Of a stretch of 64,000 nt of DNA, positions 45,340 to 52,888 are shown one piece after another. This stretch comes from Anaerotruncus rubiinfantis (lineage in GTDB: Bacteria; Bacillota; Clostridia; Oscillospirales; Ruminococcaceae). Numbering within the stretch: position 1 is the first letter of the stretch; each line of letters begins with the position of its first letter. The DNA lies in NCBI RefSeq assembly GCF_900078395.1, contig NZ_FKLA01000009.1, positions 882,614-946,613 on the forward strand. The letters run 5' to 3'. The position numbers were made by a program, and so were the translations under genes. A model generated the notes under the pieces. That model saw only the letters and a list, made by a program, of their open reading frames with translations, searched no databases and was not told where the DNA came from.

Positions 45340-46044
45340 ATGGAAATAGAAAATCGTGCCACTCAGGCGAAGGGCAAACCAAACGTCAGTGATATGGTCT
45401 ATGAACGGTTGCGTAACTCGATCTATTCCGGCGAATGGAAGCCCGGCGAACGAATTCCATCGGAGAGCAAGATCTGCGAAATGATGAGCGTCAGCCGGGT
45501 ATCTGCGCGCGCGGCTATCAGCCGGCTGATGGGGCAGGGGCTTGTGGAGCGCAGGCAGGGCGGCGGTACCTACATCCGTACCTGCAGCTGTCCGGATCAG
45601 TTTGAACCGATGATCCCTTATATGCTTTCCGGACGGGCGGACCGGGTCAGTATGTTTGAATTCCGTAAGATCATCGAAGTGGAGAGCATCGGCCTTGCGG
45701 CGATGCGGGCCGATATTGGGCAGATCGACCAGATGCAGGCGGCGTATGAAGCAATGGCCATGGCGAAAAGCGATGAACTCATCAGCAGGTATGATATGCA
45801 GTTTCATCATCTGATTGCGGTTGCGACCAATAATCCGGTGATCCTTCGGGTCTTTGAAATTATTCAGGACACCTACCTGCGTCCCATGCTGGATCAGAAT
45901 GTCGCGGTCATGGGAGCGTACGGAGCGGTTTATCATGAAAAGATGATCCGCGCGGTGGAGCGCCGCGATGTCGCACAGGCCAAGCGTTTGATGGAGGAAC
46001 ATATCAACAACACCATTCAGATGACGGCGCAGCTCAACCGATAA
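45340..46044 (+). CDS. FadR-subfamily GntR regulator (FCD domain)
   Basis: A 234-residue regulator. The N-terminal winged helix has MVYERLRNSIYSGEWKPGER, then IPSESKICEMMSVSRVSARAAI, the GntR pattern. The C-terminal FCD domain (about 85-225) has EFRKIIEVESIGLAA, the metal-binding Asp and His of DMQFHHLIAVATNNP, and the later H-type ligand near MEEHINNT. Members answer to sugar acids such as glucuronate, galacturonate or lactate. It is the first gene on the left side of the element and probably controls itself and the two metabolic genes that follow. Confidence 0.9.
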   Translation: MEIENRATQAKGKPNVSDMVYERLRNSIYSGEWKPGERIPSESKICEMMSVSRVSARAAISRLMGQGLVERRQGGGTYIRTCSCPDQFEPMIPYMLSGRADRVSMFEFRKIIEVESIGLAAMRADIGQIDQMQAAYEAMAMAKSDELISRYDMQFHHLIAVATNNPVILRVFEIIQDTYLRPMLDQNVAVMGAYGAVYHEKMIRAVERRDVAQAKRLMEEHINNTIQMTAQLNR

Positions 46045-46198
46045 CCTGCTGGGCGCGCAGTGAAATTGAAGCAGGCGGAGGGCGGCTTTGCCGCGAAAAA
46101 TGGCCTGTCGCCTGCGGAATACCGGTTTGACGGCCCTGCCATTGCCAAAAGCAAGGGCGGCCCCAAATAGAAAATGATCAAAAGGGGGGATTGTAATT

Positions 46199-47095
46199 TT
46201 GCGAGAAAGCATTCACAAATATTTCAAAGTAGGAACGATCCAGTGGATGAGCCACCCTGGGCGTGAGCTTCTGGAAAGCCTGAAGACGATCGCATGCGAC
46301 GAATTTTTCGATGCGGTGGAAGTGTGCAAAGTCGGGGACGACGAGACGCGCGCGAAAGCGAAGGCGCTTTTGGAGCAGAGCCACCTGAAGGTGTGCTATG
46401 GAGCGCAGCCGCGGCTGCTGGGGCCGAAGCTGAACCCGAACGACCTGGACGAAGAGGGGCGCAAAAAGGCGGAGGCCACCCTGATTGAAGCGGTGGACGA
46501 AGCGGAATACCTGGGTGCGAAAGGCATCGCGTTCCTGGCGGGCAAATGGGAGGCGGCGCATAAGGAGGAAGCGTATGCGCAGCTTCTGAAAACGACCCGC
46601 GCGGTGTGCGATTACGCGAAGGCAAAAGGCATGATGGTGGAGCTCGAGGTGTTCGATTACGACATGGACAAAGCCGCGCTGATCGGGCCGGCGCCGCTGG
46701 CGGCGCGGTTCGCGGCGGATATGCGGCTGACGCACAGCAACTTCGGCCTGATGGTGGACCTGAGCCATTTCCCGACCACCTACGAGACGAGCAAATTCGT
46801 GGTGCGCACGCTGCGGCCGTACATCACGCATTTCCACATAGGGAACGCGGTGGTGAAGGAAGGATGCCCGGCATACGGAGACAAGCATCCGCGGTTCGGA
46901 TTCCCGAACAGCGCGAACGACACGGAGGAGCTGGTGGATTTCTTCACGGTGCTGAAGGAAGAAGGCTTCTTCAACCCGGCCGACCCGTATGTGCTGTCGT
47001 TTGAGGTGTCGCCGTTTGGGGACGAGGACGCGGATATCATCCTTGCGAACACGAAGCGTGTGATCAACCGCGCGTGGGCAATGGTGGAAGACTGA
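46199..47095 (+). CDS. Sugar phosphate isomerase/epimerase-like TIM-barrel protein
   Basis: A 298-residue protein of the xylose isomerase-like TIM-barrel superfamily (AP endonuclease 2 fold). Metal ligands are expected in VELEVFDYD (Glu), LMVDLSHFPTTYE (Asp and His), THFHIGNAV and LSFEVSPFG (Glu), which fits this family. The substrate is not clear; members isomerise or epimerise sugars, sugar acids or hydroxypyruvate. The TTG start lies behind AAAGGGGGGA. Third positions are very rich in G and Ala is almost always GCG, a usage unlike the nearby backbone genes. It is followed by a dehydrogenase gene after 28 bases. Confidence 0.8.
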   Translation: MRESIHKYFKVGTIQWMSHPGRELLESLKTIACDEFFDAVEVCKVGDDETRAKAKALLEQSHLKVCYGAQPRLLGPKLNPNDLDEEGRKKAEATLIEAVDEAEYLGAKGIAFLAGKWEAAHKEEAYAQLLKTTRAVCDYAKAKGMMVELEVFDYDMDKAALIGPAPLAARFAADMRLTHSNFGLMVDLSHFPTTYETSKFVVRTLRPYITHFHIGNAVVKEGCPAYGDKHPRFGFPNSANDTEELVDFFTVLKEEGFFNPADPYVLSFEVSPFGDEDADIILANTKRVINRAWAMVED

Positions 47096-47123
47096 GGCGT
47101 TTGCCGGATAAGGAGGAACTTTT

Positions 47124-48080
47124 ATGAAAATCGTGATATTGGACGGCTACACCGAGAATCCGGGCGACCTTTCATGGGGGGAACTGGAAGCGCTCGGAGA
47201 ACTGACGGTCTATGACCGGACGCCGGCGGAGAAGATCGCGGAGCGGATTGGGGACGCGGACGCGGTTTACACGAACAAAACCCCGATCAGCCGGGAGACG
47301 CTGGAGAAATGCCCGCATGTGAAGTTCATCGGGGTGCTGGCGACCGGCTACAACATCGTGGATGTTGGGGCGGCGAAAGAACGCGGGATACCGGTGTGCA
47401 ACATCCCGACCTACGGGACCGACGCGGTGGGACAGTTCGCGATCGCGCTGCTTCTGGAAATCTGCCACCACATCGGGCACCACAACAAGGCGGTGCACGA
47501 GGGCAGATGGGAGCATAACGACGACTGGTGCTTCTGGGATTACCCGCTGATCGAGCTTGCGGGCAAAACGATGGGGATCATCGGGTTTGGGCGGATCGGT
47601 CAGGCGACGGGACGGATCGCGAAGGCGCTGGGGATGAAGGTGATCGCGTACGATTCGTATCCGAATGAGAGCGGAAAAGCGCTGGCGGAATATGTGGATC
47701 TGGAAACGGTGCTGAAAACCTCGGATGTGATCGCGCTGCACTGCCCGCTGTTCCCGGAGACCGAAGGGATCATCAGCAGGGAAAACATCGCGAAGATGAA
47801 GGATGGGGTGATCATCCTGAACAACTCGCGGGGTCCGCTCATCGTGGAGCAGGACCTGGCGGACGCGTTAAACAGCGGGAAGGTTTACGCGGCGGGGCTG
47901 GATGTGGTATCGACCGAGCCGATCAAGGGGGACAACCCGCTTTTGGGGGCGAAGAACTGCATCATCACGCCGCACATCAGCTGGGCGCCCAAGGAGAGCC
48001 GCCAGCGTCTGATGGATATCGCCGTCGACAACTTCCGGCAGTTCCTCGTGGGCAGACCGGTCAATGTTGTAAATCCGTAA
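47124..48080 (+). CDS. D-2-hydroxyacid dehydrogenase (NAD)
   Basis: A 318-residue enzyme of the glycerate/lactate/phosphoglycerate dehydrogenase group. It interconverts a 2-hydroxy acid and its 2-keto acid. Visible are the NAD motif GIIGFGRIGQATGRIA, the catalytic Arg in NNSRGPLIVE, the Glu in VVSTEPI and the His in TPHISWAP. AAGGAGGA precedes the ATG. In the element it probably works on the product of the isomerase, for example tartronate or hydroxypyruvate-like acids; that part is inference. Confidence 0.92.
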   Translation: MKIVILDGYTENPGDLSWGELEALGELTVYDRTPAEKIAERIGDADAVYTNKTPISRETLEKCPHVKFIGVLATGYNIVDVGAAKERGIPVCNIPTYGTDAVGQFAIALLLEICHHIGHHNKAVHEGRWEHNDDWCFWDYPLIELAGKTMGIIGFGRIGQATGRIAKALGMKVIAYDSYPNESGKALAEYVDLETVLKTSDVIALHCPLFPETEGIISRENIAKMKDGVIILNNSRGPLIVEQDLADALNSGKVYAAGLDVVSTEPIKGDNPLLGAKNCIITPHISWAPKESRQRLMDIAVDNFRQFLVGRPVNVVNP

Positions 48081-48086
48081 AACGAA

Positions 48087-48127
48087 ACAAGAGGCGTGCA
48101 GCCCATTGGGCTGCACGCCTCTTATGC
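48087..48127. terminator. Terminator between convergent element operons
   Basis: AGAGGCGTGCAGCCCA / TGGGCTGCACGCCTCT hairpin followed by TATGCTTTTT on the plus strand. It lies between the dehydrogenase gene and the convergent aldolase gene. Confidence 0.85.
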
Positions 48128-48139
48128 TTTTTGGAAAAC

Positions 48140-48784
48140 CTAGCGCACTTTGCGTGCTTTGGCAAGTCCGATATAACTGGCTGCCCGGTCCCGCAGCTCG
48201 TCGAAACGCCCCTCGGCCGCAAGCTTCGGATCAAAAAGGCTCGAGCCGACGCCGACCGAGCAGGCGCCCGCCGCAAAAAATGCGGGTGTGGTATCGAGCG
48301 TCACGCCGCCGACCGGCATCATGCGGATCTGCGGCAGCGGTCCGCGCAGATCCTTGATATAGGCAGGCCCAACGCTGCCGCATGGGAACACTTTGACAAT
48401 CTGCGCGCCCGCCTGCCAGGCGGTGAGCACTTCGGTTGGGGAGAAAGCGCCTGGGATGGCGAGACAGCCGTAGGTGAGGCACATTTCGATCATTGGGAGC
48501 GAAAGGGTAGGCGCCAGCACAAAGTCCGCGCCCGCGATGATTGCGGCGCGTGCGCTGGCCGCTTCGAGCACGGTGCCCGCGCCGACCGCCATCCGATCGC
48601 CATAAAGCTCCCGGCTGCGTTCGATCATCCGCAGCGCGCCGGGGGTGTTCAGCGTAATTTCGACGGCGCGCACGCCTCCTTCGTAAAGTGCCGCGAGCGT
48701 TCCTTCCAGATCCTTTTCCGCGATGCCGCGCAGGATCGAAACGACGCCGGTTTCGCGTATCTGCTCAAATGCCGTCTGTCCCAT
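48140..48784 (-). CDS. eda: KDPG/KHG aldolase
   Basis: It cuts 2-keto-3-deoxy-6-phosphogluconate to pyruvate and glyceraldehyde 3-phosphate. The 214 residues show VRAVEITLNTPGAL (catalytic Glu), VGAGTVLEAASARAAI, IVKVFPCGSVGPAYIKDLRG (Schiff-base Lys in VKVFP) and MPVGGVTLDT, as in Eda. GGAGGAGAT lies before the ATG. It follows the KDG kinase gene by 14 bases, and together they make the lower end of hexuronate breakdown. Cleavage of related 2-keto-3-deoxy acids is also possible. Confidence 0.93.
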   Translation of the reverse strand: MGQTAFEQIRETGVVSILRGIAEKDLEGTLAALYEGGVRAVEITLNTPGALRMIERSRELYGDRMAVGAGTVLEAASARAAIIAGADFVLAPTLSLPMIEMCLTYGCLAIPGAFSPTEVLTAWQAGAQIVKVFPCGSVGPAYIKDLRGPLPQIRMMPVGGVTLDTTPAFFAAGACSVGVGSSLFDPKLAAEGRFDELRDRAASYIGLAKARKVR

Positions 48785-48798
48785 AAATATCTCCTCCT

Positions 48799-49746
48799 TT
48801 ATCGATAGATCACGGTTGCTTTTTGCCGGATGCGGTCAAACTGCTCCCGGTTGGGGAGCCCCTCCACGTCGCCGTTGGCGGAAACCGCCGCGCCGCCCAT
48901 GATGGAACCCATTTCGCCGCATTCCCGCACGCCGCAGCCTTCGAGGATGCCGCACAGGAAACCGGCGTCAAACGCGTCCCCCGCGCCGACATTGTCGACG
49001 ACCGGCCCGTCTACAATCGGGATCATAAAACTTTCGGACTGGTCCGCGACCATCGCGCCGCGTTTGCCCATCTTCACAGCGATCCACCGCGCGCCTTGCG
49101 CGCGCAGCGCCGCGATGATCCCCTCCGGTTCCCTTTCCCCCACCAGCATTTCGCCTTCGTCCTGCCCGATGAGTACGATGTCGCTTTGGGCGAACAGCGG
49201 CGCGAGGGTTTGTTTTGCGCGCGCGGCGTCCCAGAGCCGCAGACGGATATTGGGGTCGAAGCTGACCAGCGCGCCTGCCTCCCTGGCAATCCGCATGATG
49301 TGCGGCACGGTTTCGGCGCAGGATGCGGAAAGCGCTGGGGTGATGCCGCTCAGATGGACGATCCGCGCAGAACGGATGTAATCTGCGTCGAGATCCTCCG
49401 GACAGAGGGTGCTCGCGGCGGAATCGCGGCGGTAATAAAAGACGCTGGTCTCGCCGCCGGAACGAAACTGCTTAAACATGAGGCCAGTGGGATTGGTGCC
49501 CGAGCGGAGCACCCGGGAGGTATCCACCCCCTCGCCGCGCAGTTCACGCAGTAAAAATTCCCCGAATTCGTCGTTGCCGATCTTGCTGATCCAGCCGCTC
49601 GAATGCCCGAGCTTGGCAAGGCCGATCGCTACGTTGCTTTCCGCGCCGGCCGTCTTTTTGGTAAATTCCGAAACATAGCGCAGATAGCCGCTTTCCCTTG
49701 GAATAAAGACCACCATCGTTTCGCCAATGGTAACCAGGTCCAGCAT
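48799..49746 (-). CDS. kdgK: PfkB-family sugar kinase, probably 2-keto-3-deoxygluconate kinase
   Basis: A 315-residue ribokinase-family enzyme. It begins MLDLVTIGETMVVFIP and has the KTAGAESNVAIGLAKLG substrate loop and the C-terminal DNVGAGDAFDAGFL with the catalytic Asp. Its place next to the KDPG aldolase gene makes KDG the likely substrate. The start at 49746 is chosen because GGAGGA lies 6 bases upstream; an in-frame ATG 54 bases earlier lies in the leader. Confidence 0.87.
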   Translation of the reverse strand: MLDLVTIGETMVVFIPRESGYLRYVSEFTKKTAGAESNVAIGLAKLGHSSGWISKIGNDEFGEFLLRELRGEGVDTSRVLRSGTNPTGLMFKQFRSGGETSVFYYRRDSAASTLCPEDLDADYIRSARIVHLSGITPALSASCAETVPHIMRIAREAGALVSFDPNIRLRLWDAARAKQTLAPLFAQSDIVLIGQDEGEMLVGEREPEGIIAALRAQGARWIAVKMGKRGAMVADQSESFMIPIVDGPVVDNVGAGDAFDAGFLCGILEGCGVRECGEMGSIMGGAAVSANGDVEGLPNREQFDRIRQKATVIYR

Positions 49747-49810
49747 AACAGTTCCTCCGTTTTCGCATATAAGAAAATAGAACGTATTTACGAATAACAT
49801 TTACAAACGC

Positions 49811-49839
49811 ATTGTACCAGCGTTTTCAGCAGTTGTCAA
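49811..49839 (-). promoter_or_regulatory. Sigma-A promoter of kdgK-eda
   Basis: Read on the minus strand, TTGACA (49839-49834) and TACAAT (49816-49811) are 17 bases apart, 65 bases before kdgK. Just downstream, ATTTAC occurs twice about 10 bases apart (49786-49805 region), a possible regulator site. Confidence 0.8.
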
Positions 49840-49883
49840 TGCGCTTTTGGACGGACTCCCGGAAAAATTTTGATTGGGCGCAA

Positions 49884-49913
49884 TTGACAAGGCCAAACCA
49901 GGCGGGCTATAAT
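49884..49913 (+). promoter_or_regulatory. Sigma-A promoter of the IclR gene
   Basis: TTGACA (49884-49889) and TATAAT (49908-49913) with 18 bases between. It rules out the in-frame ATG at 49912 as a start, since that overlaps the -10 element. Confidence 0.8.
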
Positions 49914-49962
49914 GATCTCACAATATGAAACTATATTTGTATATGAGAAAGGCTGCGAACAT

Positions 49963-50721
49963 ATGGCCAGTGAACATAAACCCACTCTCCGGGTACTTTC
50001 GGTGCTGGAGCAGGTGTCGGCGGGCACGGGAAAATATACCCTGTCCGAGCTTTCCCGAAGCCTGGATATCCCGGTGAGCACCCTTTTTCCAATCGTGCGC
50101 ACCCTGCGGGAACATCAATATCTCGATTACGACCAGGCGGCCCAGACATATTCGCTGGGATACCGCCTTTTTGAAATCGGTAGCCGCATCCAAAATACCA
50201 ACGCTTACGAAAGCCTTGTGGAGATGATGTGGAAGATTGTGGATGGCTGCGGAGAGACCTGCCATTTTGGGATTCTTGACAGAGGGGATGTGCTTTATCT
50301 GGCGAAGGTCGATCCCAAGCAGCAACCCATCCGGATGTATTCAATGATCGGGCGGCGGCTGGCGGCCTATGGCACGGGAATCGGCAAGGCGCTTCTGCGC
50401 GATTTTACCCTTGGGCAGCTTCGTGAGACCTATCCGGACGGGCTCAGGCCCCTGACCGCCCATACAGTTACCGACTTTTCGGAACTTTACCGGCAGCTTC
50501 AGGAGATTAAAGCCACCGGTTTTGCATATGAAAATGAGGAGTCGAACGAATCGGTCCGCTGCATTGCCGTCCCGGTCGAATCGGGCGGGCGGGTGTCCGC
50601 CGCGCTCAGCGTGGCGATGCCGGTCTTTCGTTATGACGACCGAAAGAAGCGCTGCGCCGAACAGCTTTTGCGGGACGCGGCGGGCTATGCCGAAAAAATT
50701 GTTCCGCACCTGCATTTTTAA
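49963..50721 (+). CDS. IclR-family transcriptional regulator
   Basis: A 252-residue regulator with an N-terminal winged helix (LRVLSVLEQVSAGTGKYTLS, then LSRSLDIPVSTLFPIVRTL) and a C-terminal IclR effector domain (ARRLAAYGTGIGKALL-type GRRLAAYGTGIGKALL, and FAYENEESNESVRCIAVPV). It is divergent from kdgK-eda and so is the likely KdgR-type regulator responding to 2-keto-3-deoxygluconate or a similar acid. The ATG lies downstream of the promoter, behind GAGAAAGG. Confidence 0.9.
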   Translation: MASEHKPTLRVLSVLEQVSAGTGKYTLSELSRSLDIPVSTLFPIVRTLREHQYLDYDQAAQTYSLGYRLFEIGSRIQNTNAYESLVEMMWKIVDGCGETCHFGILDRGDVLYLAKVDPKQQPIRMYSMIGRRLAAYGTGIGKALLRDFTLGQLRETYPDGLRPLTAHTVTDFSELYRQLQEIKATGFAYENEESNESVRCIAVPVESGGRVSAALSVAMPVFRYDDRKKRCAEQLLRDAAGYAEKIVPHLHF

Positions 50722-50726
50722 GCGGT

Positions 50727-52268
50727 TTAGAAATTCCACTGGATGCGGATCTCCTGGCTTGCGTCCGTTTGGCGTTCCCCAATTTCGATCCGTCCTACCA
50801 CCAGCCCGATAACTGCGCGCGGGATGGGATCAAATCCCCACAGCTTTTCGATGCGCCCGGCGATGCCGGGCGCGTTTTGCTGTTCGCGTCGTTGGGATTC
50901 AAGCGCCGTCAGACGCGCTTGCAGCGTTTCGCGTTCGGCACAGAACTGTCCGAGGAGCTCGCGGAAGGTTTCCGGGGGAACAAGCCCCTGCGCATGGTCG
51001 AGATAGAGAGAACGCACCGCCGCATCCCGCCGCGCAATCTGCCCGCGCAGGGATTTGGCGTTCCGCTCCAGTATCAGCGCTTCCCCGTCCCGCACATGCG
51101 AAAGACGGCGCCCATCCGGCATCCGGCAAAGTGAATGGGCATACCCGCGGATGCGTGCTGCCACCGCGTCCTCCAGCCGGTCAAGCCGGATCGAATGCCG
51201 TGTGCAGTGGGGGATTGCCCGATTCGCTGCATAGGCGGAGCATTGCAGATAGCTGTGTTTTTGGCCCTTGTAGACATGGGAAACCTTGATCATCGGCGCG
51301 CCGCAATCAGCGCAGAATACCCGTCCTGCCAGCAGATGGACCGATCCGCTGCCATCCGAGCGGGTACGCGCGCAGAGCAGCCGCTGTACCGCTGCGAAGG
51401 TTTCCGGCGCAATGAGCGGTTCGTGCGTTCCGGGGACCCGGACCCATTCCTCTTTTGGAACAGCGGAGCACCGGTCGGATTTGTAGCTTGGCTTGCGTTT
51501 GACCCCCTGCACCAGCGTGCCGCAGTAGACCTCATTATGTAAAATCCGGCCCACAGTGGTGCGGTTCCAGCGTCCGCTGCCGGAATCGGCGCCATTCTGA
51601 TAGGCGAGCCCGGCCTGCCGCTTATAAGCGGTGGGGTTCGGGACGCCGCGGCTGTTGAGCAGATCGGCGATCCGCTGCTTGCCCATGCCGGAGAGACAGT
51701 GCGAAAAGATCTCCCGCACGATGGCGGCCGCCGTCGGGTCCGGGATGAGATGGTGCCGGTCTGCGGGGTCTTTCTGGTAGCCGTAAAGCGGGAAACTGCC
51801 GATGTACTGTCCATCCCGGCGCTTCTGGTCAAGGACTGCCCGGATGTTTTCTGAAAGGTCTTCCAGGTACCATTCGTTGACCAGCCCGTTGATCTGGCGG
51901 GCTTTTTTGTTGCCGCGCGCCGCGGTGTCCGCGTTGTCCACCACCGCGACGAACCGGACGCCCCAGAGCGGGAACAGACCGTGCAGATATTTTTCCACCA
52001 GTTCCATGTCACGGGTGAAACGGGATTGGTTTTTGCAGAGCACCACTTGGAATTTTCCCGCTTGGGCATCCCGGAGCAGTTCGTTGAAAGCGGGCCGGGC
52101 GCGGTCCGCGCCGGAATAGTCCTCGTCGCTGTAAATCCGGCAGATCTCCCAGCCCTGCTTTTCGGCATAGGCGATGAGCAGGGCCTTCTGGTTCTGAATG
52201 CTTTCGCTTTCCGCCGCGCCGCGCCCCTCGTCCTCGCGGCTCAGGCGGCAATAGACGGCGCAGGTCAT
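50727..52268 (-). CDS. Large serine recombinase (site-specific integrase)
   Basis: A 513-residue recombinase. The catalytic domain at the N-terminus has YCRLSREDE with nucleophile Ser10 and later KNQSRFTRD with the active-site Arg residues. It is followed by the recombinase domain (YGYQKDPADRHHLIPD to HNEVYCGTLVQG), a zinc ribbon (CADCGAPMIKV with later Cys residues in the YLQCSAY and PHC stretch) and a C-terminal coiled-coil region. This is the large serine integrase layout, which inserts and, with a helper, excises DNA at short attachment sites. The ATG overlaps the stop of the small upstream gene (ATGA). It sits 218 bases from the right attachment core and is the probable cause of the element's insertion. 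Confidence 0.94.
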   Translation of the reverse strand: MTCAVYCRLSREDEGRGAAESESIQNQKALLIAYAEKQGWEICRIYSDEDYSGADRARPAFNELLRDAQAGKFQVVLCKNQSRFTRDMELVEKYLHGLFPLWGVRFVAVVDNADTAARGNKKARQINGLVNEWYLEDLSENIRAVLDQKRRDGQYIGSFPLYGYQKDPADRHHLIPDPTAAAIVREIFSHCLSGMGKQRIADLLNSRGVPNPTAYKRQAGLAYQNGADSGSGRWNRTTVGRILHNEVYCGTLVQGVKRKPSYKSDRCSAVPKEEWVRVPGTHEPLIAPETFAAVQRLLCARTRSDGSGSVHLLAGRVFCADCGAPMIKVSHVYKGQKHSYLQCSAYAANRAIPHCTRHSIRLDRLEDAVAARIRGYAHSLCRMPDGRRLSHVRDGEALILERNAKSLRGQIARRDAAVRSLYLDHAQGLVPPETFRELLGQFCAERETLQARLTALESQRREQQNAPGIAGRIEKLWGFDPIPRAVIGLVVGRIEIGERQTDASQEIRIQWNF

Positions 52269-52411
52269 CTGTCCCGCCTGCTTTCCGCATCCGACTGGGC
52301 TTCAAGCATCAGGACGAGGCAGGTCTCCAGGAGCTGCTGTAAATTCTGGGCGCGTTCGGCTTCTTTCTCGGAACGGAATTCTTCCCGGAGGATCAAGTCT
52401 GGTTGTTTCAT
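52265..52411 (-). CDS. Small 48-residue protein coupled to the serine recombinase
   Basis: A 48-residue frame from ATG at 52411, behind GAGGTGAT, to a TGA that overlaps the recombinase ATG. It is highly charged and helical: MKQPDLILREEFRSEKEAER, then a Leu-rich stretch LQQLLETCLVLML and a charged end. It has no known domain that I recognise. Its size, place between recombinase and attachment site, and translation coupling fit a helper such as a recombination directionality factor or a DNA-binding regulator; this is inference. Confidence 0.68.
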   Translation of the reverse strand: MKQPDLILREEFRSEKEAERAQNLQQLLETCLVLMLEAQSDAESRRDR

Positions 52412-52449
52412 GCTGGATCACCTCAGCGTATCCTTATGCGCTGGACAAT

Positions 52450-52469
52450 CCCGCGTATGCGGGTTTTTG
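52450..52469 (+). terminator. Small hairpin with T-run beside the right attachment site
   Basis: CCCGC-GTAT-GCGGG followed by five T, 17 bases inside the right end of the element. Read on the plus strand it would stop transcription leaving the element, antisense to the ATPase N-terminal half. Confidence 0.55.
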
Positions 52470-52485
52470 AGAACGGTCCTCCCGT

Positions 52486-52491
52486 CATGGG
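52486..52491 (+). repeat. Right attachment-site core (CATGGG)
   Basis: Direct copy of the hexamer at 45062-45067. It marks the boundary where the ATPase N-terminal coding sequence stops and element sequence begins. Confidence 0.75.
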
Positions 52492-52774
52492 GCGCGGTAC
52501 CATCCGCAATTGAGGTTTTGATATCTCCGAGGATCACGCCGTCAAGCGAATCAACGTCGGAGGAGCAGTGGATGAGTTCCACATGGGAACAGCGTCCGCC
52601 GGCATGTTCGGCGACCTTTTTCATCAAGGAAGATTTGCCGGTGCCGGGCCCGCCTTTGATGACAAATTCACGCCAGCCGTCATTCGCATCGGCAAGCTGG
52701 TCAAAGCGGGAGACAAATCCCTGCGGCGTATTCGCGCCCAGGAAGAAGTGGTAAGGTTTTGCGCTGTTATTCAT
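52487..52774 (-). pseudogene. PRK06851-type ATPase, N-terminal part (interrupted gene)
   Basis: The first 96 codons of the interrupted ATPase. They hold YHFFLGANTPQGFVSRFDQL, the intact P-loop KGGPGTGKSSLMKK and HCSSDVDSLDGVILGD, ending with DGTAPH at the junction. Translation would run on for 22 element-coded residues to a stop at 52418-52420, giving a 118-residue truncated protein. With the C-terminal half at 44244 the full product has 368 residues. A hairpin covering the ribosome site lies just upstream. Confidence 0.87.
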
Positions 52775-52782
52775 AGAAAAAT

Positions 52783-52824
52783 CCTCCCAAAACGATTGTT
52801 ACCACATGGTATTCGTTTGGGAGG
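52783..52824 (-). promoter_or_regulatory. Hairpin masking the ATPase ribosome binding site
   Basis: CCTCCCAAAACGA (52783-52795) pairs with TCGTTTGGGAGG (52813-52824) with one bulged base, and TACC/GGTA pair inside the loop. On the transcribed strand the arm nearer the gene contains GGGAGG, the ribosome site of the ATPase gene, 9 bases before its ATG. It could act as a translation switch or as a processing site. Confidence 0.6.
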
Positions 52825-52888
52825 CGTTTGGTGAAAAGAATTGAAAAACTGCCTAAACCATAAGGAATCCGGCGTTTTTTTAGAAAGC

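Larger units (their letters stand above)
45062..52485. mobile_element. 7,424-bp element integrated in the PRK06851-type ATPase gene
   Basis: The two ends of the segment cut one ATPase gene into halves that keep order, strand and frame. Removing the segment at the CATGGG repeats gives an APH|VIDPK junction identical to the family pattern and a product of 96 + 272 = 368 residues, the family's usual length. At the right end lies a large serine recombinase gene and a small overlapping gene, the usual place for an integrase beside its attachment site. The cargo is a two-regulator sugar-acid gene set. No replication or conjugation gene is present. I read it as an integrative, perhaps excisable element; the excision is inferred. 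Confidence 0.85.

Noticed and set aside
44244..45362. A 372-codon frame read as one gene starting at 45362
   Set aside because: The part before 45062 crosses the attachment core, the GntR promoter and both operators and has no family likeness. Only the part after the junction is ATPase.
49747..49911. A further small gene between kdgK and the IclR gene
   Set aside because: The gap holds two good divergent promoters and no frame with a ribosome site.
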